From contig OU744732.1 of NCBI GenBank assembly GCA_916613615.1, positions 45,313,227-45,377,226 of the forward strand: a DNA stretch of 64,000 bases, read 5' to 3'. This document shows, in pieces, positions 24,450-36,040 of this stretch. Position 1 is the stretch's first letter. Every line of letters starts with the position of its first letter. The position numbers were made by a program, and so were the translations under genes. The DNA is from Steromphala cineraria (lineage: Eukaryota > Mollusca > Gastropoda > Trochida > Trochidae). Under the pieces are notes generated by a model. It ran no database searches. It was not told the origin of the DNA and saw nothing but the letters and a program-made list of their open reading frames with translations.

Positions 24450-25394
24450 TCAACGTAATGAACAAGAAACTTGGCGCTGAATATTAAAATAGAAAATCCC
24501 CGTCAAAAATTTCCTAAAGTTACCCTAAATTCAACCATACTCAGACTCATCATAAAGAACTATTTACTGAAAAAAGTATCACTGAAACCAAATATTTGTC
24601 TCATGGTACAATTCAGTAAACTTATGAATGCAATGATAATAACGTTCTGTTATTTTAATTACCACATGATTACAGAGTACTAGGTTTTTGATCACATTTA
24701 CTTCAGCATTAGAGCGACATTTATCTTCAAAGTGTTGACAGTCTACATAATTTTCTTATACTTCAGTGAGTAGCATAGGTCAAAATAGTAATTTGCTTAA
24801 CAGCATCAGCCGAAGAGTGATAAAAATTGTCAATCGACAGACAAAGCTGCGGAAAGTATGTAATGCTTTCTGAGGAACTCACATTGACGCATAACCTTGG
24901 TTCCAATATTGCGTCCAAGTCCTAAGATGTCGAATGCAGATCTGGTTGAAACCTCTCTGATGAATTTGATTGTACGTTTGATAGGCTCTTAAGATATGAT
25001 GTAAGTTTGAAGTGTAAACAAGGGCATGGAAGAATATGGGCCCATGGTTTGGTATACACATTTGTTAGCCCTACTATTGAAAGGCATTTATATTGTTTAA
25101 AACCATTTTAAAATAAGAATTGTATATTTTTTTTCTTGACGATCCCATTAAAAAATACATGCTTACTGTTTTCTTCTTGTACATGTAAAAGACTGTAAAA
25201 TGTCAACTTAAACTCATTTTGTCCTTTTAAAACTAGCGTGTCTTAACAGCTTATGTGATTATAACACATCCTACCATACTCTACGCAATCTTAACCCTGG
25301 GGCAAATTAATATAGGTTGAAAGGTGTATTCAATTATGCACGGAACAAGGGATAAATGTTTCATGAAATTGACTAGCAATAAACCCAATAGCAC

Positions 25395-26280
25395 AATGAA
25401 TGAATGAATGAATGAATGAATGAATTGTCTTTATTTCCTCCATAAAAATGAAGAGTATACACAAAGTCACATGTTAGAGATACATTACATACATTTCACA
25501 GAAAGTTTGTATTTATATTCATATAAGTGCAATACAGATTTCAGGTGCCATGAATATATATTAATGGCAATAATGTCAATCATCGCTGTCCATTCGTCAA
25601 GTCCAAAGTGGTATAATATTTGAGTTATTCCGCCAAGTAGAGTTTGTATTTTTATTTCTTCACAGCAGTCTTCAAATTTCAAGTAGTCATCAATTGGGAG
25701 CTGTTCAGATAGAGTATTGTGTTCTGTGGTTAGTTTCTCACAGTGCAGCAATTGACGGGCGACTATGCCACTAGTTGTGTTCTCACACAGCAGACACATA
25801 CCTGGTGTTATAGGTAGAACACCAAGCTTGATGAGACTAAACACACTTTTTATATTCATGTCAAATAGCTCACACATACCCAACAGTCTATGTGGTTTCA
25901 GTTCAGAATGTATTTCAGCATATCGAACCATCTCTGGAAGATTGCTAAGAACCTGTTTCCATTGGAATCGTTCAAATTCTGCAATGGTTTCATTAACTAT
26001 CCGTTTCCATGTAGCTTTATTTGGAACGTCCCAGTTCTGAAAAAGTCTTCAACATATGACCAGAGTTCATATTTCTGCAGTATAATCAGGAGGTCGTGAG
26101 TCACTGAGGATTTGCACACGTTATTAACAATATATTGTCCAAATCTGAAATGAAATATATGTTCATGAACACAATCACTATTATAATGGAATAATCTGCG
26201 AAACAATAATCTTGAGCTTATCAATATATCCCTGCATGGACCATAGTCCAATATTTTGGACAGTTGCCAGTGTTTTAGCA
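25395..26280 (-). mobile_element. 5'-truncated LINE 3' end with (ATTC)n tail, R1 copy
   Basis: The minus strand ends in AATAAAGACAATTCATTC and a run of five to six ATTC repeats, a typical non-LTR tail. Upstream, two overlapping frames (25997-26281 and 25485-25931) give the C-terminal part of an ORF2-type protein. It has a CLLCENTT...LLHCEKL cysteine/histidine motif like the zinc-binding end of jockey/CR1-type proteins, then a TLLGGI segment. A frameshift in a T-run near 26045 splits the frame and is shared with R2. The homologous part of R3 lacks this element and has about 210 bp of other sequence there, including a foldback left arm, so the insertion probably came with a local deletion. Confidence 0.75.
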
Positions 26281-26500
26281 TGGAAAGGAGGGTTTATATC
26301 ACAATGCCTTTGCCATGATTCAGTAGCCAAAATGTTGATTTAAGAACAGCGTCGCTGATTGCACAACTAACTTTGATTGCCTCTTACCAGGCATTTCTAA
26401 TTCTACCCCACAAACTTGGCTAACAAGAACAGAGGCTCGATCATCATTTCATGACTTTATCCGCTTCTGTTGGGAGAGAATGATGCAGCATTCTCTGATT
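26281..26500. mobile_element. Foldback element, right half only (R1)
   Basis: Starts inside the element at GGGTTTATATCACAATGCC and ends with the right arm around AACAGAGGCTCGATCATC and TTGGGAGAGAATG. The complete relatives at 31500 and 62130 have a matching left arm (CTCTCCCCACAGAGGCAGAT). Here that arm is missing, replaced by the adjoining LINE fragment. Confidence 0.7.
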
Positions 26501-26512
26501 GATCTTTAACTG

Positions 26513-26592
26513 TCTCCCTCACGGATCAATCGTCTTGAACTCTTGGACAAGCTCTTTCGGCAGATTTCCTCTATGTACGCGCAAATTGTGTT
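26513..26592 (-). other. Possible decayed exon conserved in three R modules
   Basis: On the minus strand a good acceptor (TTTCCTGTTGCAG) precedes an open stretch reading NTICAYIEEICRKSLS and KSSRRLIREG. R2 has the same. R3 (about 62440-62520) keeps the frame with a few amino-acid changes. No clear splice donor closes it and the frame stops soon after. A relic of a duplicated host gene is possible, but no family is recognised. Confidence 0.2.
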
Positions 26593-26599
26593 CTGCAAC

Positions 26600-27607
26600 A
26601 GGAAAGTGTCAACCAATTAAGCTGTTATTGCGTTTCTCAGAAAAATCTCCAGAACTTATTATACTTTAAGATCAGGAACATCAAGATCAGTATTCTTGGC
26701 CTGTGGTGTCAGTACTTGCGGTTGCGGTAGAGAGTAATCCGAATCCTGGGACGGTTGAGTCTTGTCACATAACATTACGAAGAATGAGTGTTTCATTTAT
26801 TGATCCCTTTCTCGGAAAGTTTTGCCATCGTGCACAAGTCATGCACAATGGACCTTATTGGTTTTTTGGGGACTATTTATCATGAATCATACTTTTTCTC
26901 CGGTCAAAAATACAATTTTAAGATAATCTAACACTTTGAGGAAATTATGTTAATTTTAAGCAGATATTATCGTACACAATACGATCAAGCCTTTCAATTG
27001 TTATGTTTGTGAAAATACATGTGTGCAGCTCAACTGATCAATCACTAGCATATTTGATTATTTAAATATACAAATTATTAATGCAGTGACGAGCGTTAAC
27101 ATGGACAAGATCACTCTGTTGGTGCAGGTGACTCTGCAAAGGGAAATAACTTTAACTTACAGTCTCCCGTCGCATACCATGAACAAAGAAGTTGTCATCC
27201 ACTTACTCCTATTCATTACAGTGTCCCATGCTGATATTATTTATTTAATTTGCGGACTGGTCTGATATAGATTTTATCGACCAGGAAGCAACATGGATTC
27301 TGTGTCCTTGTCTCTATCACATATGTAAAAAACCTCATATTGAAAAATGTATGGTAATATGTGATACATAACATGTGTAACGCCAACGAAGACATGAGGT
27401 ATTGAATGGAAAATTCTACCAGCAGGAGATAACGACCAGCAACACATATTGTAATAGTGTTGGTGTTCAGATACATGTCGGGATTATGTAAATATAATTG
27501 GGTGTGATATCAATAACAAGGTTAAAATCATACACTATAATACATTTTGTTGTCATAAATGATAAGGATATGAGATACTTTGGTTAGGTTGTAGCGTTCA
27601 CTTATGC
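26600..27607. other. R-module backbone, no gene recognised
   Basis: Sequence shared by R1, R2 and R3. A 60-codon frame at 26703-26885 contains VLAVAVESNPNPG, faintly like a 2A peptide but not matching its consensus. Nothing else is supported. Confidence 0.4.
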
Positions 27608-30600
27608 TTTCAGAAATTTCAGAACTTTATTCACTCAAGGCTACAAAGTAGCATGATGAGGTTTACAGGAGTTTGCATAGTAATGAATGTGAACAATATA
27701 CTAACAGATATGATATCATATACACGGGTAATACAATACTAATGTGTTTACCTTAATTTACAAAGTACGTGGTGACAAAATATAGACAGTCTGATTAGAT
27801 AAGAAACGTTCTTTGTTTGGGAAATAGTATTCATTTTATACATAGAATGCTTTGTAATAAACGTTTGTGGGATGAGTTTTTTCTGATATTGTCAAAGTAT
27901 TGACAGTTGAATATTTAATGATACTCGTCTCCTATTACATTAGAGGTGCATAATGTACATTTTCTATTATCATAATCAATATTGTACCACCGTCCGGTTT
28001 CAACAGGGAGACGATGATTTGACAATCTAAAATGTAACAGATTGAAAATATATTTTTCAGGGAGATGCTGTATGTACAATTCAATATCAGTGCTATTTTT
28101 CATAATCTAATAGAGTCTACCCTTTGATGATGATTCAGTGTCCGAATGCCATGCTTGTATAAAATTATCTACAAGACTATTCTTGACTTTGTATTTAATC
28201 CATTCAACACTCAGAGTCGATTGATAAATCCATACATCGTTGTTTCCCGTCTTTATCAATATGTCATGTATGCATAATAACCATTTGTTATTAGGAGCCT
28301 TATAGGATAAAATATTCAATAGTTATTTGCTAATTTTGTGTATTTTCCTGTAAGAAGCCTTGTCCAGGAACATATCATTTAAGTGTAAATAACAATAGAG
28401 AGTGGTCTTCGTCCTGTTTCCGCATATATCATATATAATGGAGTGCTCCTCTTTACTCGGAGCAATTTTCGTAGGAATTTCAGGTGGATATTTTCAATAA
28501 TACTCAAATTTTCGAATCCCCAAATTTCACATCCATATGTTAAGATTGGGACAACAAGTATGTCAAAAAGTTTCAGCTGACAGGTGATTGATAAGTTGAA
28601 AAGCCTGGCTTTTGATAAAACGTAGTTCATTGCTTTCAAGCTCTTGTCACAAAGTGCTTTCCGGGCGGACTTGAATGTGCATTTCCTGCTGAAGATTATG
28701 CCCAAATATTTATATTCATCAACATTTTGTAAACATATTTTGGATATTGAAAACCTATGACAATATTCTCTTTTTGTGCCATTAAATATTAAAATATTAA
28801 ATTTTTCTATATTGATTTTTAACTTCCACGTTTCACAGTATTTACTAAATACATTTAGTTGTTTCTGCAGATCACATTTGCTTGTTGCAAGGATAACAGT
28901 ATCGTCTGCATACAGCAGTGCAAATAGTTTCAGATATATACATGTTACATCATCATTCAGGATAACACCTTCACATGAAGACATATTAAAAACATTGCTC
29001 AAGATCATTAAGGAATAACGCAAAAAGCAGAGGGGATAGATTCTCACCTTGTCTGACACCTTTCAGACAATCAAAATATTCAGATGAGTAATGTTTGGTT
29101 GATACACAGGATTTGATACCTTTATACATAGATTGTACAATTCGGAAACATTTCCCAGTGATATTATAGCTAAGGATCTTATTCCACAGACCTCGTCTCC
29201 AGACGTTATCAAAAGCTTTCTCGAAGTCAATGAAAGCACAGAATAATTTCTTTTTCTGATTTTTGACTAGGTTAATTATACAATAAAGTGAGAACAGATG
29301 ATCAGTTGTCGGGTAGCCCTTCCTAAAACCAGCTTGTATTTCAGTTAAAGTGTGTGACGATTCTAAGAAGTTAGTCAACCTATCGTTAATTATAGACGTG
29401 AATCATTTGCTCATACAACATAACAGAGTTATTGGTCTATAATTTTGGGGAACTGAGCGATCGCCTTTGTTTTTATAAACCGGCTTGATATTTCCTTGAG
29501 GCCACATTTTGGGGAAATAGCCTGTTTCTAGTATGATATTGAAGAGTTTAGCATATAAGTGAATCATTTTGTCAGAAGTGCTTTTAATATACTCGTTTGT
29601 GATGTTGTCAACGCGACTGGCTTTATTACTTTTGAGGTGTCTTAGAGCGAATGTAATTTCTTCATTGCTGATCGGATGATCGAGAGCATCAATTTTATCA
29701 TTGATATGCTTAGCTATATTCTCATTCATATATTCATCTTCGTAAAATTTTGTATCGCTTTTTAATGTTTTGTAATAATCAAACAGTTTTTCAATAGGTG
29801 CTGCAGTTTCAATATTGCTACCGGTCTTAAGTAATTTCCAGAATGCTTTTGGGTCATTCTGTTCTAGGTTATCAAATTTTCGCTGCATATTATCTCTAAA
29901 TAATCTATTGGATTTGATTAGTGTCTTTTTGTATAACCTACTTGCATTAATTAACCCAATTTTATTTGCTACTGACCTATGCCTATTATAACTTCTTTTT
30001 GCAGAGAAATATTTCCTGCGGGCAATTTTACAGTCATAGTTAAACCATGGTTTCGACATTCTTGGTTTCTTATGCCTAGATGGAACCTGAACAATGACCT
30101 CACCAAAACGTTCCTTGCACTTGTGGTGATTAGTCCGTTAATGTTCTGGACAGCAGAGTCTATATGAGTTGCGGCAGAGGCTACATTTGGTATGTTGTCC
30201 AACTGTTCATGGATCCTGTCAATATCACAAGTGTTGATATCTGCTGCAAAGTCTGCTGCCAGATCTTGGTTCCACCTGCATGAAGTCTGTGGACGTGACT
30301 CGGCGTGGGTCTCAATGTCCGACTCTCGAGGAGAGACAAGAGGCGTGTGCTGTGTGGTCAACTCTAGAGGAGAATGCACGTCTGAAAATAGTGGATCAAA
30401 TTCTAGGACAGCAAAGTGTGATATGAATGGGAATACAGTATATGATGCTATAGCGTAATCAACAATGGATACCCCTTTACAAGTTACATTTCCGATATGT
30501 TTATCTGTTCCGGCTCTACCATTGATTATGTACAGCCCATTACTTTTACAAATATCTAATAATTTATAACCGTGAATATTTACAGGACCTGTATCAGTTG

Positions 30601-30630
30601 ATGTTCTAGAGGTGGGGAATCCCAGGTTAC
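27608..30630 (-). mobile_element. 5'-truncated non-LTR retrotransposon (jockey/CR1-like), R1 copy
   Basis: The insertion is delimited by comparison with R3, where ACTTATGCT joins directly to ACATGGA-AATGCCTACAG near 63550. The 3' end (27608) shows two copies of TTCTGAAA preceded by AATAAA at 27631-27626, an 8-bp-repeat tail of the kind seen in CR1-type LINEs. Reading leftwards from 30630 it contains the end of an APE-type endonuclease, a linker, reverse transcriptase and a Cys/His C-terminus. It is about 3.0 kb, so the 5' part of ORF2 and all of ORF1 are missing. It cannot be autonomous. Confidence 0.92.
27912..30630 (-). pseudogene. LINE ORF2 relic: endonuclease end, reverse transcriptase, Cys/His tail
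   Basis: In order: an endonuclease C-terminus with NGRAGTDKHIGNVT, SIVDYAIAS and SDVHSPL (the usual SDH is altered) at 30630-30370; a frameshift near 30110; a linker with SKPWFNYDCKIARRKYF; RT motifs LKSNKAS-R-VDN, NYRPITLL, FIDFEKAFDNVW (near 29235), GVRQGENLSPLLFALFLNDL and YADDTVILA (near 28920), with YKYLGIIFS after; a stop TAG at 28104-28106; then RLPVETGRW and CTLC...DEYH. The YADD catalytic pair is intact. Relative to R2, this copy privately carries TGA at 29403-29405 and a Gly-to-Arg change in the KASG motif. The frameshift and the TAG are shared with R2. Confidence 0.9.
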
Positions 30631-31499
30631 ATGGATGAATGCCTACAGTCTTATCAAATCATCTTCATGCACCAGTGGCTTAAAGTTAAACAGCCTTCAC
30701 CCTACGGTTTGGCGTGATATCGCAATAAAAAGGAAGGAATTTAGTTAGACTTAATTAGATAAAGAAAAAGCAGTGATTGATAGTTCATTTGTGTATGACT
30801 AGAGCTAAACATTTATGGCATTAAGGTTTATCGTTGTAATGTCAAAATTGTAACACTTCCATAATGTTACCATAATTATCAGACCTTTTCTACTGCTGTC
30901 GGAAATCATGTTTGAAAACATTAGGCAGGTAATGATAAGTATGTTTGGATTATCACAAATAATATCAATAAAACATGATTTCTTTGGACGTTATGAACGA
31001 ATTTTAATCAACATTGGGTTTATTACACAAAATATCCCGTTTTTTTAAAGTTTACTTCAAGGAAGGTCATTTTGTTTTCTCTTGTTTCCAAAACAAATAT
31101 AGATCCAAAATTAAATTACATTCATTGGAATTCTCTAACGTAGTGAATGTTTTGATATATGAGACCTCTTGATATATGAAGTGTGCTTAAAGAGAACAAA
31201 CTCTTATAAATATCAGAGAGGTGAACATATGAAAAATCGAGGATTGTATATCTAACAATCTCGTAATAAAAGAAGATACTATCTCAAAATTACCATGAAT
31301 CTCTCCTCAATAAGATCTAATGGTTAACCCAGTACTAATGGATTATCTGGGCAAAATAGATTTTATTCATAACCAACGATTTACCATCAATGTCGGTAGT
31401 ATCTATCAAAGATCAAACGGAGTTACCATATTGATCTTGAAATGAATATGTTACTGTATATGTTTCTAGGGATCACATATTTGGTGCAAACTTTTCATG
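30631..31499. other. R-module backbone, no gene recognised
   Basis: Non-coding sequence shared with R2 (47035-47905) and, in its first part, with R3 after 63550. No feature seen. Confidence 0.5.
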
Positions 31500-31835
31500 C
31501 ATTATCTCCCCACAGAGGCAGATCAAGTCATGAAATGTTGATCGAGCCTCTGATCTTATTAGACCAAATCAGTAGGTTCCTGAAGTTTCCCTTGGCGGAA
31601 AAAAATGCACTAATATTTATTTGAATTCTTTTGATAACGCTTCTCGTACGGAAAGGGTGGTTCATATCACAATGCCTTTGCCACGATTCAGTAGCCAAAA
31701 TGATGAATTTAGAACAACGTCGCTTTGATTGCCTCCAACCAGGCTGTTCCCATTCAACCCCACATAATCGGCGTATAAGAACCATAGGCTCGATAAACAG
31801 TTCATGACTTGATCTGCCATTGTAGGGAGAGAATG
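31500..31835. mobile_element. Foldback element with ~70-bp inverted arms (R1, complete)
   Basis: The left arm starts CATTATCTCCCCACAGAGGC and continues AGATCAAGTCATGAAATG and TTGATCGAGCCTCTG. The right arm reverse-complements to CATTCTCTCCCTACAATGGC, AGATCAAGTCATGAACTG and TTTATCGAGCCTATG. The arms are about 70 bp, imperfect, around a ~190-bp centre with a TATCACAATGCCTTTGCCA block shared by the relatives at 26281 and 62130. There is no coding frame. Long inverted arms suggest a foldback or long-TIR MITE. Confidence 0.8.
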
Positions 31836-33994
31836 TCTTTCATGAGGTAAATGCCGGAATAGTTTAAACATACTTAACGACGTTTTATTATTCTTCTTAT
31901 AAACGTTCGGTCTACGGTAAGATTGGATTTGGATAAAGTTTCAGTTGGTAGAACAAGAAAGTTCATCTTTGCACACACACAGATCGATATGATAAGGGAC
32001 ATTATTTTGTTCAACTTTATTTATTCTACACAATTATCTTTTCTAATAAACATAAACATATAGAAAATATCCCCAAAGTGTCTTTTGATATCAAATATAT
32101 CAACACGAATTTATGAAGTTACAAATTTAATATTCACTTTTATCAAAGAGTTTATTTATCATCCAAAATCATTCCTCATTAGTTTTTTTATGAAAAATTA
32201 ACATCTCTGAACACAAAACTGACATTTGACCTTCAGTGTTGTGATTTTATAGCATTTTGATGTCATCCTGTTTATGACGTGACGCCAAGAGGGAATTGTT
32301 CAAAATCTACTGTCAAAACGATATTTCCTTGATCTCATACAAACAATATCTCCTGTTAACCCAGTTTTGGATGATACATGTTATCTTCAAAGGCTCAATA
32401 TATCTTTTTTATTTTTGTGACGTTAAGTCATGCTACTGTCACAAAACATGGAGTGACCTTTTCTTTTCTAATACGGTAAATTTACGACTGTTGCTTCTAC
32501 TGAAATAACAAAATGATAATTTAACGGAATACATTATAATATCTGGAAATAGTACACAGTTTGAGACGGTATACAGTTTGATGTTAATGTTACAGAAGCG
32601 CTTCATTCCTACATTTGTTTGATTGCCTTCAAGTATAAGTAATAAATATGATATATATATTACATTGATAAAAATTATAATATTTTTAAATAACGCAAAA
32701 CATTGTTCTCTTGAACTCATAGGTGAAAATGCTTTCTACTATGTACCACTTTCGGGAACTGGGATTTGGAATAACTTTGGCAATTAATTTGTTCTACCTA
32801 AAGGGTATACATCTCGATCTAGTGGTGTTTTAATGTCCAATGTCCAAAAATAAAAGGTCAATATCGCAAGTACGGTTAGGAAAGAGTTATATTGATATGG
32901 TGATGCAATACTGTTATGAACAGTAAGACTTCCAGCAAAATGGATAGGGACAGGGAAAATGCAAGTCCGTCAAACATTGCATAGGTATATCAACAGTTTT
33001 ACATGCAGAAACACCCAAATGCAATATGTACACATCGTCAAGAAAACTTTTCCAGTGTTCATACAAGCAACAAATGAGTGTGTATGCCTGACGAACTGAA
33101 TTACTGTTTAATTTTGGACATCCAATTATCCAGAAGATTAGTAAAAGTTAATACTAGACATGGAAAAGATTTGGATGTATAGTTTTCTTAATCGGTGAGA
33201 AACATTCTGATCTTATAAAATGACTTAGAAGTAAAAGTACATAACAAAGAAATTCGTACAAATATTAAAACATTAATTAATCGGTGATATGTCAGAAAAC
33301 ATGTGCAAAATGTGAAATGAATCAGATGAACATGTTTTCAAAAAAACATAAATTCATATCAACATAGATTCTGATATTGGAAAACCACTAAGAACAAAAC
33401 ATGAAAATTCGTAAATGAATAAAAAAACTAACGAAATCAGTTGTCTTTTGCTTCTAAACCACTTCTTGTAGGGTAGAAGACATGTGCAAAATTTGAATAC
33501 AATCCGTCATATGTCCAACTAAAATGTCCTTGGACGGACGGACCTTAAGACGGAACGAAGGATGGAATCGTAAATCGTTCATCTGGGGATGGGGGTAAAA
33601 ATCAGAAATAAACTAATAACAAAACACCATAATCTAAAAAAATTTCATATACAAACCCCTAATCCAGAAATGAAGATTATGATATCTTTGTTTCCTCATA
33701 ATGCCATTGATATTGATACCAAATGATATTTATATATGCAATTGGGCAATGCTGATTTGTAATTTGTAATAAAAACAATTCTAAAGTGGATTGTTAAAGT
33801 GAGAAGAGTCAGTGCATACTCGCGTCCAAAAGAAACTTGACACTTGTTATTTTCAAAAGCAAGTGTTCTAATTACATATTAGCAATATACTGTACTCTTG
33901 GTTCCTTTTTGTTCTTTAAGACTGAAAATCTGTAAACATTCTGTTGAAACAATAGTTTGTTTCACACCAGCGGAAATATTTCAAGCGATGAACT
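31836..33994. other. R-module backbone, no gene recognised
   Basis: AT-rich, shared with R2. At 32350 this copy has the uninterrupted site AATATCTCCTGTTAACCC where R2 carries a 324-bp insertion. A GTCCAAAAGAAACTTGAC motif at about 33827 resembles the end of the MITE at 13331, but no partner end was found. Confidence 0.5.
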
Positions 33995-34322
33995 AGCCAT
34001 AGGTGAGGTGAGGTGAGGTGAGGTGAGGTGATTTGGGGTTAAACGCAGCTTTCAAAAGTATTTCACTTATATCACGGTAACTAGTATCATTGCAGGGAAA
34101 AAGCCCTCAACGCTATTATGACTATGCATTCCAGTGAAACCTGCGATCATGGACTAGAACTAGCGAATTATGGATGGTATTACACTGAAATTCAGTGTAG
34201 CATTGGGCCCAAATCCTACTGCGCGTAGAATTGTTCGCAAAGTGCTGAGCTCTTTGAAGGATTCGAACCCCGGACCTTTTAATCCGTAATCTTAATTTAG
34301 TCCCCGAACGAGCCACAGGAAT
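33995..34322 (-). mobile_element. tRNA-derived SINE (R1 copy)
   Basis: On the minus strand the head has an A-box-like TGGCTCGTTCGGGGA (34315-34301) and a perfect B box GGTTCGAATCC (34269-34259), the internal Pol III promoter of tRNA-derived SINEs. The 3' part reads GTGAAATACTTTTGAAAGC, then GTTTAACCCCAAATCACC, and ends in about six CCTCA repeats. The 3' region is similar to the tail of the 48760 insertion, implying the same LINE partner. R3 is cut off by the window before this point. Confidence 0.88.
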
Positions 34323-34504
34323 GAGGCATACACATGATGAAGATTGGGGCATATCAAGACATTCCATGTTTGATAAAAGCGGTATCTAACCTAATCTATT
34401 GGTTCCAACAGACTAGCCAGCAAATGGACTGTGACAGATACGGGAGACCGGTACATGGACATTTCAATTGTGACTTAATCCGTAGGAATACATTACAACA
34501 TGTT

Positions 34505-34523
34505 TGTGTGTGTGTGTGTGTGT
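34505..34523. repeat. (TG)n microsatellite
   Basis: About nine TG repeats, also present in R2 at 51235-51255 with similar length. Confidence 0.9.
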
Positions 34524-34836
34524 ACTCATGATGACCCGATTTAAGGTGTGAGCTTTATTGCGTAAACACTCTGCACACATTGAATATCAAGTTTCTTTCG
34601 GAAGTGAATAATTGATTTCATTTTTCGATCGGTCTTTGAATGAATCTTGCAGGCGTTAGAAGCGCAATCATTTATGTGTGGAACAATGCATCAAGGTGTT
34701 GACCAGCATTATGTTTAACTGTTTCCCAACACTCTGTTAAACCTAACCTCGAAGGATAGTCCCAGAAGTATTAGAAGAGATTGGTAACATTGATCATTGT
34801 TAGTACATTTCTGTCGGACAGGACACAATCTTGCTA

Positions 34837-34967
34837 AAACTAGCCATAATGTTTACGTCCCCTAAGTCCTCCATGTACTTTACATCCAGTGCTAGACACG
34901 GACCGAGTGGGTAAATCCCTAGATATATGGTAGGACTTATTGGACGTAAACATTATAACGCTAGTTT
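34837..34967. repeat. 131-bp imperfect hairpin (R1)
   Basis: AAACTAGCCATAATGTTTAC on the left and its near reverse complement GTAAACATTATAACGCTAGT on the right bracket the segment. Pairing extends inward through ACGTCC and TAAGTCCT on each side. The R2 equivalent is at 51569-51700. It may be a tiny foldback MITE; no target duplication could be fixed. Confidence 0.65.
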
Positions 34968-36040
34968 CAAGTAGATTGAGCAGAATAGTTTAAAATGTGA
35001 AACTCGTTGATTTTGAACTTTCCAGTCAAACAAGCCATTAGATTTCTCGTATCAGGTAATGTGGCATGGTATATATCAAACACTTGTAAAGCTTTTCGTC
35101 TATTATAACCATTGGTTCAGAAATCTGCACTATATATGAATTACATATGTCACCAGTTTGTCACTTTGGGTACTTTAAACAGCCATTTGACAACTCATGT
35201 GATACAGCTGTCAGTTTATTTCTAATAATAAATATTGAAGATCTTTTGCAATGATATATATTATAATCTTTTCATGTTTTTCATTCATACAATACTCCAA
35301 AACACTTGACAAAGATATATAAACATACCGAAACAAACTTCAAGAATGCTTATTATATATGAAACAATTCTATATCATTAAAATGAACCATCATAATCAT
35401 TGAAGTATAAAGACACCAAATTACCTCTTTCAAAAACCGTTGGTTACCAAAAATAAAACCGATATCAAAATTGAAGATGAATGGATGTCATTAAACCCTA
35501 TATAAAATTCTTAGAATGTATTGTTGCATACTTTCAGTACTTTTTATGATTTGTCTGCATTATTGATAATATGTTTATGACATCAAATTTTGAAATAAGT
35601 AGAATAATAGCTTTGAAAATTACTATTTCGTTTAAGTTTATGTAAAGTCTATATTGTTATGTATTCTAAATTAGTATAATTATAGATCTTACAGATTTTT
35701 AAAAATGATATGTCAATTAAAAGACATTTATTCAAGTCGTCAGTGAGCCTACTCCTCGCAAAATATATATTTATATCAATTTGATAAGGATCACAGATAT
35801 TATTTTTCTTAAAGAGCATATTTCAACATCTATTTTCCTTAAAGAACATATTTTAAATTGACATGAAAACGTATACCATCAATTAAACACGATTACACAT
35901 GATTTTAAGTGATCACATGTGCGTTCATGCTCACATTGCCTTATTTGATGTAAACAGCAAAATGAAGTTTTTTTTTATCAGAAATGATTTAAAAAAAATG
36001 GAAGTTTTACCCCTCAAGGCCAAAGGCTGATCAAAACTGG
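34968..36040. other. End of module R1, no gene recognised
   Basis: Very AT-rich and non-coding, almost identical to 51701-52766. Ends abruptly at AAAACTGG, after which minisatellite B starts without any spacer. Confidence 0.55.

Larger units (their letters stand above)
19965..24876 (+). repeat. Module L1 (older copy of segmental repeat L)
   Basis: From the minisatellite to 23440 and again from 24055 to 24876 this matches 36041-41202 and 56450-61523 in order, but with many substitutions and indels. Between about 23440 and 24055 it carries different sequence (a degenerate ~175-bp repeat) where L2 and L3 have a MITE-bearing segment. The older divergence contrasts with the near identity of L2 and L3. 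Confidence 0.85.
24877..36040 (+). repeat. Module R1 (recent duplicate of R2)
   Basis: This 11.16-kb block is almost identical by eye to 41203-52766, differing by scattered substitutions, small indels and two insertions in R2. Similarity to R2 begins abruptly within AACTCACATTGACG and ends at AAAACTGG. It carries a LINE 3' end, a foldback half-element, a 3-kb LINE, a complete foldback element, a SINE and a short hairpin. Confidence 0.93.

Noticed and set aside
26703..26885. 2A-like peptide (VAVESNPNPG) in an R-module frame
   Set aside because: The consensus D-V/I-E-x-N-P-G-P is not met (no Asp, and an extra N-P), and no upstream or downstream coding partner is present.
29979..30458. Plus-strand frames across the LINE (29979-30167, 30192-30458 and R2 copies)
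   Set aside because: They are antisense shadows of the minus-strand endonuclease and linker region.
34259..34315. tRNA gene on the minus strand
   Set aside because: The A and B boxes are present, but no acceptor stem or cloverleaf closes and a SINE body with a CCTCA tail follows. It is a tRNA-derived SINE head.
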